The notes under the pieces are model-generated. The model was not told the DNA's origin. It worked only from the letters and a program-made list of their open reading frames with translations, and did no database searches. A stretch of 32,199 nucleotides of DNA, from the NCBI GenBank assembly GCA_012511885.1, contig JAAZFE010000068.1, positions 1 through 32,199 on the forward strand. The letters are read 5' to 3'. Shown piece after piece: positions 22,436-30,741 of the stretch. Each line of letters begins with the position of its first letter. Position 1 is the stretch's first letter. Source of the stretch: Lentisphaerota bacterium (lineage in GTDB: Bacteria; Verrucomicrobiota; Kiritimatiellia; CAIQIC01; Lenti-01). The position numbers and the translations under genes are program-made.

Positions 22436-25400
22436 TTACTTCCCGATCCGGATCATCCGCGCCGCGGGCACGCCGCCGGTCGTCTTGATGCTGATCGTGT
22501 TGCCGCTGATGGTGTAGTCAATGCCTTCAGTCAGCTCTACCCAGTCCCAGTCGCCATCCACCACCTCGCTGGCGCCATAGACCGTGGCCGTCGCGCCTTC
22601 GGGAATGTCGAAGTCGAGGGTGCCGTTGGCGGGGACGTACACGATGGACTCGATCGGGAAGTCCGGCGCCGGGCCCGCCTCGCTGATCTCGAGATACACC
22701 GTCTTGGTGGCGATGGTGTTCCATCCCTCATCCACCGCCTCGATTTCCAGGGTATAGGTGCCCACCAGAGTCGGCGTAAACGACAAGGTTTCTCCGTCCC
22801 AGCCATAGTTGGTGAGCTCTACATTGTCCGGGTCGGTCAGCTCAAGCGCCCAGTCTTCCGCCACGGCCTCGAGCAACTCGATTCCCAGCACGAGTTCCTC
22901 ATCCACCGTGCCGGTCAGGGCGCCGGTAACGACGATTTCCACGCCCGGCCCCGGGCCGCCGCCTTCGCCCTTGGTGATGACCACGTTGTTCAGGCCCAGG
23001 TTGAAGGCGAACTTCGTGACATAGGTCCAACGGACGAAGCGCGAGTGCTCGTTCAGGTCATACGGCCCGAAGGGCGCATAGCTCGTGCTGACCTGGTTCT
23101 CGCCAATCGTGTCCACCTCTGACCAGATAACGCCATCGGTTGACTCTTCCACAAGGAATTCCATGGGGGCTTCGCCGCCGGTGGCGGTATTGCCCTTGAT
23201 GTCGAAGGACAGGGTGTCTGGAGCTGAGTCGAAATTGACCATCAACCATTGGTTGGCCTTGTCAAATTTGGCTCGACCATCCGCGTAACCGCCTGCCGTG
23301 CCGCTCCAGCCCGTCATTCCCGCCCATGCGTTTGAGGTGGTGTGCTCTTCCGCGATCGGCAGAATCGCCACGTTCAGCGGCACGTCCACCACCGAGAAGT
23401 TGATCGTCTTGTTGGCGGTATCGTCGGCGCTGTCGGTCACCACCACCTTGGCCCAGTAGTCACCGAGCGCGGCCGAGGCCTTGATGGTGAACACATTTCC
23501 GCTCGCGCTGTAGTCCGCGGCGGGCAGATCCGTGCTCCAGTCATAGCTGGTGTAGGGCGCCTCGCCGCCACTGGCCGTGGCGGTAATCACCGCGCTTGCG
23601 CCTTCCTGAACAGTGAAGCCCGCGGTCTTGTCAAACGACACGCTCAGGGGCTTCGGACCCGACGGGCCGAAGGAGATTGCGATGTCGTCAATGTTGATTC
23701 GCTTATTGTTGCTGCCCGACGTCGCTGTGACATAGAAGCGCAGGTAAGTCATCCCCGCCGGGATTTCGTCCAGAACTATTTCAGTCAGTGCATCGGCGAA
23801 GTCAGCGGTTTGGTTAAAGGTCTCAACCGTGGTCCAGTTGACACCATCGCTACTTACGTCAACTGTCAGCTCCACGGTGTTCATATTGTCGGTGCCATAA
23901 CGCGCCAGCCAGAAGCTAATCGCTGAGATGTCGTCATCGTAAGGCTCGGTCAGAGTCAAGTGCCCGTCAGACCCGGTCATCGGGCCAAGTCGTGCCGACA
24001 AGCTGTCATTTTTCTTGTCACCATCCAGGTTTCCTTTGACCACCCGTTCATGTTTCCATTCTTTGCCATCTTCCAGCTTGGACGTAGCCTCAGCGTAGGC
24101 TCCGGGCAATGTCCCGCTTTCAAAGTCAATGAACGCATCCGGCTCGGCGGAAGGTTCGCTGACCGTAAAGTTGATGGTTTTGTCCACGGCGCCTGCGGCG
24201 TCGTCCTCGACTTCCACCTTGGCCCAGTAGGAGCCAACGGCGGCGGTGCCCAGCACGGTGAACTGGTTGCCGCTGGCGCTGTAATACGCCGCGCCCAGCG
24301 AGCTGCTCCACGTGTAGTCGTAGGGCCCCGTGCCGCCACTGGCCGTGGCCGTAATCACCGCGCTGCTGCCCTCGTTCACCTTGAAGCCATCCTCCTTGTC
24401 AAACGCCACGCTCAACGGCTTGGGCCCGGCGGGGCCGAAGGAGACCGTAATGTCGTCAATGTTGATGCGCTTGTTGGAAGCCGCGCCAGCGGTGGCAAAG
24501 AAGCGGATATAGGTCATTCCCGCCGGGATCTCCTCAATCACCACCTCGGTCAGATCGCTGGGGATGTCCGCCGCGCCCGAGAGGGTCTCCACCGTCGTCC
24601 AGGTGCTGCCATCGGCGCTGACATCCACATCCAACGCCACACCAGCCATGGTGTCACTGCCGAAGCTGGCGACCCAGAAACTGATGGCGGTGATGTCGGC
24701 ATCATAAGCTTCCGATTGCGTCATCGAAGAATTGGTTGCCGTGGTGGGATACATCCGGAGGGCGATGGCGCCATTCTTTCTGTCGGTAGCGCCATTTCCT
24801 CTAAAGAGACGAAGCGGTGTCCAGTTTTTGCCGTCTTCCAATTCAATGTCGGTAGTCGTGACATAGGTTGTGGGTAGTGTCCCGCTTTCAAAGTCAATGA
24901 ACACATCGCTCGCGGCCGGGGCATCCTTGAAGCTGACCGCCACCGTGACCGCCTGCGCGGGCATGGTGAACTTGTTGTTCGAGACCGGCACGTTGCTGCT
25001 ATCGGCCGCGGTGACGGTGACGGCATCCACCACATAGCCGATGTTGGCTTGCGGATTGATGGTCACTTCCACGCCCGCCGCGGCTTGGGTGTCGGGGCTG
25101 GTCGTGGCCGAGCCATTGGCGCCGGCGCTCACCGTAATCGCATACTTCGGCGCGGGAGCAGTGATGGAGAAGTGGATGACTTTCTCGATCTCGGTCTCCG
25201 CGTTGTCGGTCACATAGACCGTCGCCTCATAGTCGCCCACTGGGGCAGTGGGCCTGATTGTGAATTGATTGCCGGAGGGGTCCCAGTGTTCGAGGAGGGA
25301 GGTGCCCCACAGGTACCAGTAGGGGGCTTCGCCGCCCTTGGCGGTGGCGGTGATGGTGGCGCTTTCGCCTTGCTCGATCGAGAAGTTGTCCGCCTTGTCG

Positions 25401-26965
25401 AAGGAGACGCTCAGCTCGGCCTCTCCGGCCACGACAATTTCCACGTCGTCAATGCCCAGACCTTGGGCATTGGTGGTCGTGGTGGTGGCTTGTACGCTAT
25501 AGTTCCAAGCCAGATACAGGTTCGCGCCGACGCCAAGAGGGGTTTCCAGGGTCAGCGTTCCGCTGACATGAACCGTGACATCGGGGGCGTCGTCATAACC
25601 TACATTTTCCTCATCCGCATCAAAGGTTGTCAGGAAATCTTCTCCTGCGGATGTCCAATTTTCTCCGTCATAGGAATAAAAGAGCTGGATTTGATATCCG
25701 CTAGGATTCTTTCCGTCACGGTATTTTTCGACACTGTAGGAGATTTCGATTTCTTCGATTGCTGTGCTGTCCTTGTTGACCAGTTGCGCATAGAGGTTGC
25801 CGCTCTTGGTGCCCGAGCCCGAGGAGAGGAAGCCCACTGCGCGATCCGTTGCCGGAGTTGTCGCCCCGTAGTTGTAGATGCCGGCCGACGCGGTGCCTCC
25901 GATTTTTGAGCCGGCTTGGTCACAGGCATCCAGAGCGTCGGCCCAGGTGCCGACCACGCGCACGGTCGTCAGTTTGTCCGCCTTCCAGAACTCGGGCAGC
26001 GTGGCGGTGGCCGAGTCGCCGATGCTGTCAAAATCTTCTGTCACGGGAACGCCCGCGCGCAGTGCCAGACCGTCCGTCTCGGGCATCTCCACCACAGAAA
26101 AGTTGACCGAGGCGTCGGCCGTCTCATCCTCGTCATCGGTCACGAGCACTTCCAGATAATAGTCGCCCAGCGGCGCACTATCCAAAATGGTGAATTCGTC
26201 ATCATCAGCGGTGTAATAGGCCGCGTCCAGATCGGTATCCCAATCGAAGGTATAAGGCTCTTCGCCGTTGATCACCGTGGCCGTCACCACCAGGCTGTTG
26301 CCCTCGATCACTTCAAAGCCGTCGGCTTGGTCAAGGCTTACCCGCAGAACCGGCGGGCCGCCAAGGCCCACTTCACCTTCAACTGAAAAGCCGTCTGGAC
26401 TAAAGCCCCAGCCGCCGGTGGCGGTTCGTCCCGAAGCGTAATAGCGCAAGGTAATGGTCGTCCCCGCCTGAACTTCTTGAAGGGCTGCCACACCGGAAAA
26501 ATCAAAGGTATCCGATTTTCTGGCAGTTGTCCCGATAATGAGAAATTGTGAGTCACCGATCAGCGTAAAGTTCACGCCGTCGAGGCTGTAGGCCCATTGG
26601 TGTTCTACTCCAGGAGCAGGACTATATGTGCCTGTCCCGTTGAAGCTCGCGTTAATTCCGCTGAGCGAAACCGCATAGCCGGCATCCGCTTCCAGCGTCA
26701 CCTGATAATAGCAGGTATTCTCAACACTAATGCCAAGGTTTTTGAAGCTCTGCGTTCTAAACCCTGCTCCACCCGTTGCGTTCGCATCCGGGCCCCGGGT
26801 CAATTCCACATCACCTGCCAGGTTGGCGTCTTGACTGTCCGCAACCTTGCTATCGAGCGGGTTGACAGGAAATTCCCATTCGGCAATCGCGGCTCCTTGC
26901 GCCGGTAAGACGGCACACATTACGAGGGACAAAGCTACGGCGTAGAGGAATCGTTGGGTCTTCAT
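22436..26965 (-). CDS. Secreted Ig/PKD-like repeat protein (1509 aa)
   Basis: The ATG at 26965 has AAGGAG 7 nt upstream and opens a signal peptide (MKTQRFLYAVALSLVMCAVLPAQGA). Residues about 26-200 are a beta module related to the N-terminus of the 498-aa protein at 321-1817. Four Ig/PKD-like repeats with the motif L-VSFDK-D-F---EG-S--ITATA lie at about 203-295, 513-605, 850-943 and 1107-1200. Between them are jelly-roll-like modules (about 300-510, 687-850, 944-1107), and an InlB-B-repeat-like segment (about 607-682, YAITVSAGANGSATTSP). Residues 687-943 and 944-1200 are a tandem duplication. C-terminal beta domains (1205-1509) end GGVPAARMIRIGK. No enzyme motif or PEP-CTERM tail. Likely an exported adhesin-like or extracellular-matrix protein. 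Confidence 0.87.
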   Translation of the reverse strand: MKTQRFLYAVALSLVMCAVLPAQGAAIAEWEFPVNPLDSKVADSQDANLAGDVELTRGPDANATGGAGFRTQSFKNLGISVENTCYYQVTLEADAGYAVSLSGINASFNGTGTYSPAPGVEHQWAYSLDGVNFTLIGDSQFLIIGTTARKSDTFDFSGVAALQEVQAGTTITLRYYASGRTATGGWGFSPDGFSVEGEVGLGGPPVLRVSLDQADGFEVIEGNSLVVTATVINGEEPYTFDWDTDLDAAYYTADDDEFTILDSAPLGDYYLEVLVTDDEDETADASVNFSVVEMPETDGLALRAGVPVTEDFDSIGDSATATLPEFWKADKLTTVRVVGTWADALDACDQAGSKIGGTASAGIYNYGATTPATDRAVGFLSSGSGTKSGNLYAQLVNKDSTAIEEIEISYSVEKYRDGKNPSGYQIQLFYSYDGENWTSAGEDFLTTFDADEENVGYDDAPDVTVHVSGTLTLETPLGVGANLYLAWNYSVQATTTTTNAQGLGIDDVEIVVAGEAELSVSFDKADNFSIEQGESATITATAKGGEAPYWYLWGTSLLEHWDPSGNQFTIRPTAPVGDYEATVYVTDNAETEIEKVIHFSITAPAPKYAITVSAGANGSATTSPDTQAAAGVEVTINPQANIGYVVDAVTVTAADSSNVPVSNNKFTMPAQAVTVAVSFKDAPAASDVFIDFESGTLPTTYVTTTDIELEDGKNWTPLRLFRGNGATDRKNGAIALRMYPTTATNSSMTQSEAYDADITAISFWVASFGSDTMAGVALDVDVSADGSTWTTVETLSGAADIPSDLTEVVIEEIPAGMTYIRFFATAGAASNKRINIDDITVSFGPAGPKPLSVAFDKEDGFKVNEGSSAVITATASGGTGPYDYTWSSSLGAAYYSASGNQFTVLGTAAVGSYWAKVEVEDDAAGAVDKTINFTVSEPSAEPDAFIDFESGTLPGAYAEATSKLEDGKEWKHERVVKGNLDGDKKNDSLSARLGPMTGSDGHLTLTEPYDDDISAISFWLARYGTDNMNTVELTVDVSSDGVNWTTVETFNQTADFADALTEIVLDEIPAGMTYLRFYVTATSGSNNKRINIDDIAISFGPSGPKPLSVSFDKTAGFTVQEGASAVITATASGGEAPYTSYDWSTDLPAADYSASGNVFTIKASAALGDYWAKVVVTDSADDTANKTINFSVVDVPLNVAILPIAEEHTTSNAWAGMTGWSGTAGGYADGRAKFDKANQWLMVNFDSAPDTLSFDIKGNTATGGEAPMEFLVEESTDGVIWSEVDTIGENQVSTSYAPFGPYDLNEHSRFVRWTYVTKFAFNLGLNNVVITKGEGGGPGPGVEIVVTGALTGTVDEELVLGIELLEAVAEDWALELTDPDNVELTNYGWDGETLSFTPTLVGTYTLEIEAVDEGWNTIATKTVYLEISEAGPAPDFPIESIVYVPANGTLDFDIPEGATATVYGASEVVDGDWDWVELTEGIDYTISGNTISIKTTGGVPAARMIRIGK
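23370..24905 (-). repeat. Tandem duplication of a ~770-bp coding module
   Basis: The coding units 24905-24136 and 24135-23370 each encode a module starting D-FIDFESGTLP and ending ...KTINF. Shared landmarks: AGMTY-RF, NIDDI, SFGP-GPKPLSV, SAVITATASGG. Similarity is visible in DNA as well as protein, pointing to duplication within the gene. Confidence 0.8.
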
Positions 26966-27469
26966 GGCGCTCTCCTTGCGGGGTTGTTTTCTTTTCTTTT
27001 TAGTCAAGATAGCAAACCCTCCAAACCCGGACAAGCCCAAAGACCGGAAAATCCTCCCGCGTCATAGAAACGTTTCTCCCCGCCCCGTTCGCGCGGGGAC
27101 GGGGCAAGGTGGAAAGCCAGGACAATTTTTAACGCAAACGACGCAAGGGGCGCAAAAGGGGGGAGGAATTGCGTGAATGCGGGAATGCGAGATTGGGCGA
27201 TGGGGGGGGGGATTTTTAACGCAAACGACGCAAGCGGCGCAAAAGGAACGCAAGCGGTTTTTTTGGGGGGGGCTTGCCCCAAAGCACGAAAACATTCCGC
27301 AAAGTCCGCCTGTCCCGCCCACGCGGGATGTGGGTCTGTGTGGGTCCGTGTTGGTCCGTGTTGGTTTCCCGCCGCGTCAGCGGCGCAAAACAAAGCACAA
27401 AGAACCAAGCACCAAGCACAGCGACGCGCAGCGGCGCCGCACGAAGCACACGCCGCCGCGCGGCGCGGA
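26966..27469. repeat. Non-coding gap (504 bp) of composite repeats
   Basis: No gene is supported. It holds the leader of the 1509-aa gene (26966-27060; TTGACT on the minus strand near 27005 could be a -35 but no -10 is clear), the reversed 18-bp word TTTTAACGCAAACGACGC at 27127-27144 and 27214-27231, an 8-bp-period stretch, the block AAGCGG-T7-G8-CTTGCCCC-AAAGCACGAAAACATTCCGC (27252-27300), the GTCCGTGT decamer array (27331-27366), hairpins CCGC..GCGG, a CAAGCAC array (27391-27420) and further GC hairpins up to the stop at 27470. Confidence 0.7.
27391..27420. repeat. Heptanucleotide array (CAAGCAC type)
   Basis: CAAAGCA, CAAAGAA, CCAAGCA, CCAAGCA, CA in 7-bp register, following the hairpin GCCGC-GTCA-GCGGC at 27370-27385 and followed by another GCGCAGCGGCGC hairpin. 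Confidence 0.7.
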
Positions 27470-29614
27470 TTATTCCGCCGCGGGGGGGGCGCCGACGGCG
27501 GCGAGGTTTTTGCGGAGGATGTCGGCGTCGGGGGCATAGGCCAGGGCGCGCTGCCAGTAGAGGATGGCGCGTTCGCGGTCGCCCTGCTGGAGGGCCAGAG
27601 CGCCGAGGTTGTTGAGCACGTCGGGCTGGGCGGGCTGGATGTCGAGGCTGGCGCTCCACTGTTCGAGGGCGGGCTCGAGGTGTCCGCGGCGGGCCAGGAT
27701 CATGGCGGCGCGGTTGCGGGCCATGACGTTGGCGGGATAGAGCTGGACGAGGCGGGCATAGACATCGAGCGCGGCGGATTCGGCGTCGGCCATCTCGTGG
27801 ACGCGCGCGAGGTTCAGCAGCGTGCTTTCGTCGTTGGGGGCGACCTCGAGGGCGCGCTCGAAGGCTTTGACGGCGCGGGGCAGGTCGCCCTTTTCGGCGG
27901 CGCGGATGCCGCGGCGCACGGCGGCGTTGAGCAACCCCATCCGGTCCATGCGCACCACGGGCGCCAGCAGGTTCTCGACCGGCGCGTAGTCGTCGGTCAG
28001 CACGCACACCCCGTTGCGCTGGCGCAGGGCGGCAAAGTCGGCGGCGTCGAGCACATGGCCGGCGAAGGTGTCCGGGCGGGTGGTCCACCGGGCGATGTCC
28101 TCGAGGGGCATGGGTTGGTTGGCGCCGACGAAAACGGTGGTGTTGCGCGGGCCCAGCTCGGGCACGGCCGAGACGGCGCCGCGGAAGGGGAAGACGGCCT
28201 CGAAGGTCTGGGCCACGGCGTTCATGAAGCCGCCCGCATCGAAGGCGTCAATCAGGTTCATGACATAGACGCCGCCGGGCTTGAGCAGTTGGCGCACCTG
28301 CTCGATGAACTCGAGGGTGGTCAACTGATAGGGCACCGAGTAATCGCTGACCGAGTCGCACACGATCAAGTCAAACGGCGGCACGGCGCCGGGCTGCGCC
28401 CGGTTTTGGCGCAGGGCGTCGGCCACATAGTTGCGCGCGTCCATGTGGACGATCTCGAGGGGGGCGTCCTGGGGCAGGCCGAAGGCCAGCTGCGCGGCGC
28501 GGGTCACGCCCGGATCAATTTCGACCACCACCAGCTCGCTGCCGGGGCGTTGCTGGCTCAAGTAGTTCGGGAACACATATCCGCCGCCGCCGAGCAGCAG
28601 CAGGCGCACCGGTTCGCGGTTGCGGCCCATCTGCTGATTCACCAGCGCGTCATAGATGCGCATATAGGGGTACTTCAGGTCGCCCAGGTCGCTCAGGTCC
28701 ACTTCGCTATGCTTGAGTTTGTCCTGAAAGAACGAGCGGTGCGCGGGGTTGCCCGGCTCGGCGGTCACCGTCAGAATCTGGTATTGCGTCTCGGCAAAAT
28801 AGATCGCGTCCGCCTCGAGCGGCCCATCGCGCAGCCCGAGCCAGTCGCCGGCCTTCGCGGCGGTTTCGCCGGGCGCCAGCGCCAGCGCGAACAGCGCGGC
28901 AAACACCGCCAGGCCGAGGCTCGCCCCGATCACGCCCGCGGCGGCGTCCCCAGCGTCCGTGTGGGTCCGTGTCGGTCCGTGTGGGTCCGTGTGTCTCCGC
29001 CGCGCGAAGCGCGGCGACGCGGCGACGGCATACAGCCAGCCCAGCGCGGCCAGCACCAGGGCCATGCTCACCACGATGCGCACGCTGCCCAGCCACGCGG
29101 TCAGATAGAACCCCGTCACGAAGGTTCCCGCGATGCTGCCGACGGCGTTCCAGGCGTAGAGCGTGCCGATGGCCCGTCCGGTCTGCGTGCTGCGGTCAAT
29201 GGCCAGCTTGGCAATCATCGGGCTGATGGTGCCCAGCACGGTGGCCGGCAGCAGAAACGCCCAGGTCATATGCAGCAGGATGCGCGCGGGCCACGACAGC
29301 CCCATCAGCGCCGGCGACTGCCCGGCCAGGCCGTTGAGCCAGAGGATGGCCAGGCACGCCGCCGCCGACGCGAAAAACATCACCGCGACCCGTCCGCGCA
29401 GGTTCCGCGCCCCGTCCGCCATCCGCCCGCCGAGGTAGTTCCCCAGGCTCATCCCCGCCAGAATCACCCCGAGCACCCCCGTCCACGTGTAGAGCGACGA
29501 CCCCAAAAAGCGGGCGATCAGCCGGCTGGCCACCAGCTCGACCGTCATCAGCGCCGCCCCCGACAAACATACTGTTGCGTTCAGCCAAAACGTCCCTTGC
29601 GTGCGTGTCTTCAT
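27470..29614 (-). CDS. Fused MFS-like / spermidine-synthase-like protein with TPR tail (714 aa)
   Basis: The start at 29614 (MKTRTQGTFWLNATVCLSGAA) opens the first membrane helix; the SD is weak. Residues about 8-250 hold seven hydrophobic helices. Residues about 280-530 are a SpeE-type domain with LLLLGGGGYVFPNYL (about 335, SAM-type binding loop), VVVEIDPGVTRAA, HMDARNYVADAL and CDSVSDYSVPYQLTTLEF. The last is the form used by fused MFS/SpeE proteins, not the DSSDP of true spermidine synthases, so polyamine synthesis is doubtful. Residues about 567-708 are four or so TPR units (KGDLPRAVKAFERALEVAPND). An odd hydrophilic stretch with HTDPHGPTRTHTDA (about 206-219) lies between helices 6 and 7 and is the translation of a genomic decamer repeat. 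The substrate of this family is unknown. Confidence 0.87.
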   Translation of the reverse strand: MKTRTQGTFWLNATVCLSGAALMTVELVASRLIARFLGSSLYTWTGVLGVILAGMSLGNYLGGRMADGARNLRGRVAVMFFASAAACLAILWLNGLAGQSPALMGLSWPARILLHMTWAFLLPATVLGTISPMIAKLAIDRSTQTGRAIGTLYAWNAVGSIAGTFVTGFYLTAWLGSVRIVVSMALVLAALGWLYAVAASPRFARRRHTDPHGPTRTHTDAGDAAAGVIGASLGLAVFAALFALALAPGETAAKAGDWLGLRDGPLEADAIYFAETQYQILTVTAEPGNPAHRSFFQDKLKHSEVDLSDLGDLKYPYMRIYDALVNQQMGRNREPVRLLLLGGGGYVFPNYLSQQRPGSELVVVEIDPGVTRAAQLAFGLPQDAPLEIVHMDARNYVADALRQNRAQPGAVPPFDLIVCDSVSDYSVPYQLTTLEFIEQVRQLLKPGGVYVMNLIDAFDAGGFMNAVAQTFEAVFPFRGAVSAVPELGPRNTTVFVGANQPMPLEDIARWTTRPDTFAGHVLDAADFAALRQRNGVCVLTDDYAPVENLLAPVVRMDRMGLLNAAVRRGIRAAEKGDLPRAVKAFERALEVAPNDESTLLNLARVHEMADAESAALDVYARLVQLYPANVMARNRAAMILARRGHLEPALEQWSASLDIQPAQPDVLNNLGALALQQGDRERAILYWQRALAYAPDADILRKNLAAVGAPPAAE
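28954..28996. repeat. GTCCGTGTGG decamer array inside a coding sequence
   Basis: Four near-identical decamer units lie within the MFS/SpeE gene, followed at once by a CGCCGCGC-GAA-GCGCGGCG hairpin, the same order as in the intergenic copies. It is translated in frame as THTD/HGPTRTHTD-like residues in the loop between membrane helices 6 and 7. Confidence 0.85.
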
Positions 29615-29773
29615 TCCGGGGAGCGTAGCGGCTGGCGGGGGCCTTGTCCAGCCTGCGGCGCGGGGCGCAGAGAGCAAAGAGCGTTTTAACGCAAACGACG
29701 CAAGCGGCGCAAAACAGCGCAAGCGGTTTTTTTGGGGGGGGGCTTGCCCCAAAGCACGAAAACATTCCGCAGC

Positions 29774-29813
29774 GTCCGTGTGGGTCCGTGTGGGTCCGTG
29801 TTGGTCCGTGTGG
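29774..29813. repeat. GTCCGTGTGG decamer array
   Basis: Four units of 10 bp (GTCCGTGTGG, twice; GTCCGTGTTG; GTCCGTGTGG) followed by a CCGCCGC-ATCGG-GCGGCG hairpin. Other arrays: 27331-27366, 28954-28996, and in reverse 30036-30083 and 30898-30936. Confidence 0.85.
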
Positions 29814-29898
29814 CTGTTCCGCCGCATCGGGCGGCGTGGCTTTCCCGCCGCGTCAGTGGCGTCCGTGTGGCTGTTCCGCCGCGTCAGCGGCGGTGCGG

Positions 29899-30003
29899 CG
29901 CAAAACAGCGCAAAACAGCGCAAAAATGCCAAAAAATAGGCCAAAAATGCGCAAAAAACGCCGTTTTTGGGCAAAAAATGGACGGTTTTTGCAAAAAAAC
30001 GGC
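29899..30003. repeat. Phased A/T-tract array
   Basis: CGCAAAACAG repeated, then CGCAAAAATGCCAAAAAATAG and further A- and T-runs spaced about 10 bp apart. Same character as 21660-21783. Confidence 0.6.
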
Positions 30004-30035
30004 TTTTTCTTGCCCCGCTGACGCGGGGCGCCGGA

Positions 30036-30083
30036 ACACGGACTGACACAGACTGACACGGACCCACACGGACCGACACGGAC
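30036..30083. repeat. Decamer array, reverse orientation
   Basis: ACACGGACTG, ACACAGACTG, ACACGGACCC, ACACGGACCG, ACACGGAC: five units in 10-bp register, preceded by a CCCCGC..GCGGGG hairpin and followed by ATTGCGGAATG, the reversed flank seen at 29763-29771. Confidence 0.8.
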
Positions 30084-30156
30084 ATTGCGGAATGCTTTAT
30101 TTTTTTTACGCCGCATCGGGCGGCGTGGCTTTCCCGCCGCGTCAGCGGCGGCGCCT

Positions 30157-30741
30157 TCAGCTCGAGGGCGGGTGGCGGCGGGCGCTGCGCAGGCGGTGCA
30201 TTCTCTCGGAGAACCCGCCGTCCTGCTCGAATTGCCGCGCCTGGGCGTCCAGTTGGCGGCCCAGCAAAAAGCAGGTCAGATTCAGCAGCGCCAGCGCGCC
30301 GTTGGCGGCCAGCTCCGCCGCGCGGTTGGTGCCCGGCGGGGCCTGCGGGACCTCGTCGGCCACCCACCGGCGGAAGTCCTCGAGCGTGGCGCAGCGGCGC
30401 TCGCGGAACCGCCTCAGCGCGGGGTGGTCCGGCGGGTACTCCTCGAGCGCCCTCTGGCGCAGGAAGTCCTGGTAGTCCAGGCACAGCTCCTCGAGGCTCG
30501 CCCGCGCCACATTCGTCAATTTGAGTTCCGACCTGCGCGAGGTGCCCGCCGCCTGGCTGCCCTCGGCGATATTCTGCACCCCGCTGCGCGCCGCCTGGAC
30601 CATCTGATCGTGCGTCCGGCTGCGCCGGCTGATGAACCGGTCGCAGAAATGCACAGTGACATCATACACCAGTTGCGCCAGTTGAAAGCTCTTGAGCGAG
30701 CGGTAGCCCCCGTGTTTGGGAATCAACGGTTCATCTGACAC
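30157..30741 (-). CDS. Four-helix-bundle suffix-domain protein (194 aa)
   Basis: The N-terminal half (about 10-100) has the pattern of the S23/four-helix-bundle family: YRSLKSFQLAQLVYDVTVHFCDRF, RTHDQMVQAARSGVQNIAEGS, KLTNVARASLEELCLDYQDFLR. The C-terminal half (about 110-194) contains NRAAELAANGALALLNLTCFLLGRQL, typical of longer members with a suffix domain. Short relatives are encoded inside 23S rRNA intervening sequences; the function of free-standing ones is not established. The start is uncertain: the GTG at 30741 is preceded by AGGTGG, and a TTG at 30762 would add seven residues. It sits alone between two repeat blocks, in the same orientation as the MFS/SpeE gene. Confidence 0.82.
   Translation of the reverse strand: MSDEPLIPKHGGYRSLKSFQLAQLVYDVTVHFCDRFISRRSRTHDQMVQAARSGVQNIAEGSQAAGTSRRSELKLTNVARASLEELCLDYQDFLRQRALEEYPPDHPALRRFRERRCATLEDFRRWVADEVPQAPPGTNRAAELAANGALALLNLTCFLLGRQLDAQARQFEQDGGFSERMHRLRSARRHPPSS

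Larger units (their letters stand above)
29615..30156. repeat. Non-coding gap (542 bp) of composite repeats
   Basis: No gene is supported. It holds the reversed 18-bp word (29684-29701), the AAGCGG-T7-G9-CTTGCCCC-AAAGCACGAAAACATTCCGC block (29721-29770), the decamer array (29774-29813), CCGCCGC...GCGGCGG hairpins near 29820-29838 and 29875-29895, a phased A/T-tract array (29899-30003), a CCCCGC-TGAC-GCGGGG hairpin (30012-30028), a reversed decamer array (30036-30083) and GCCGC..GCGGC hairpins to 30150. Confidence 0.7.

Noticed and set aside
27470-29614. Annotation as a true spermidine synthase (speE)
   Set aside because: The SpeE-like domain is fused to seven membrane helices and TPRs, and has DSVSDYS where spermidine synthases have a DSSDP-type motif.
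27173-29689. Plus-strand frame opposite the MFS/SpeE gene
   Set aside because: Starts in repeats and runs antisense to a gene with clear domains.
29615-30484. N-terminal extension of the MFS/SpeE frame up to 30484
   Set aside because: It translates repeats (VRVGPC, FFAKTVHFLPKNG) and the antisense of the four-helix-bundle gene; the first membrane helix begins at 29614.
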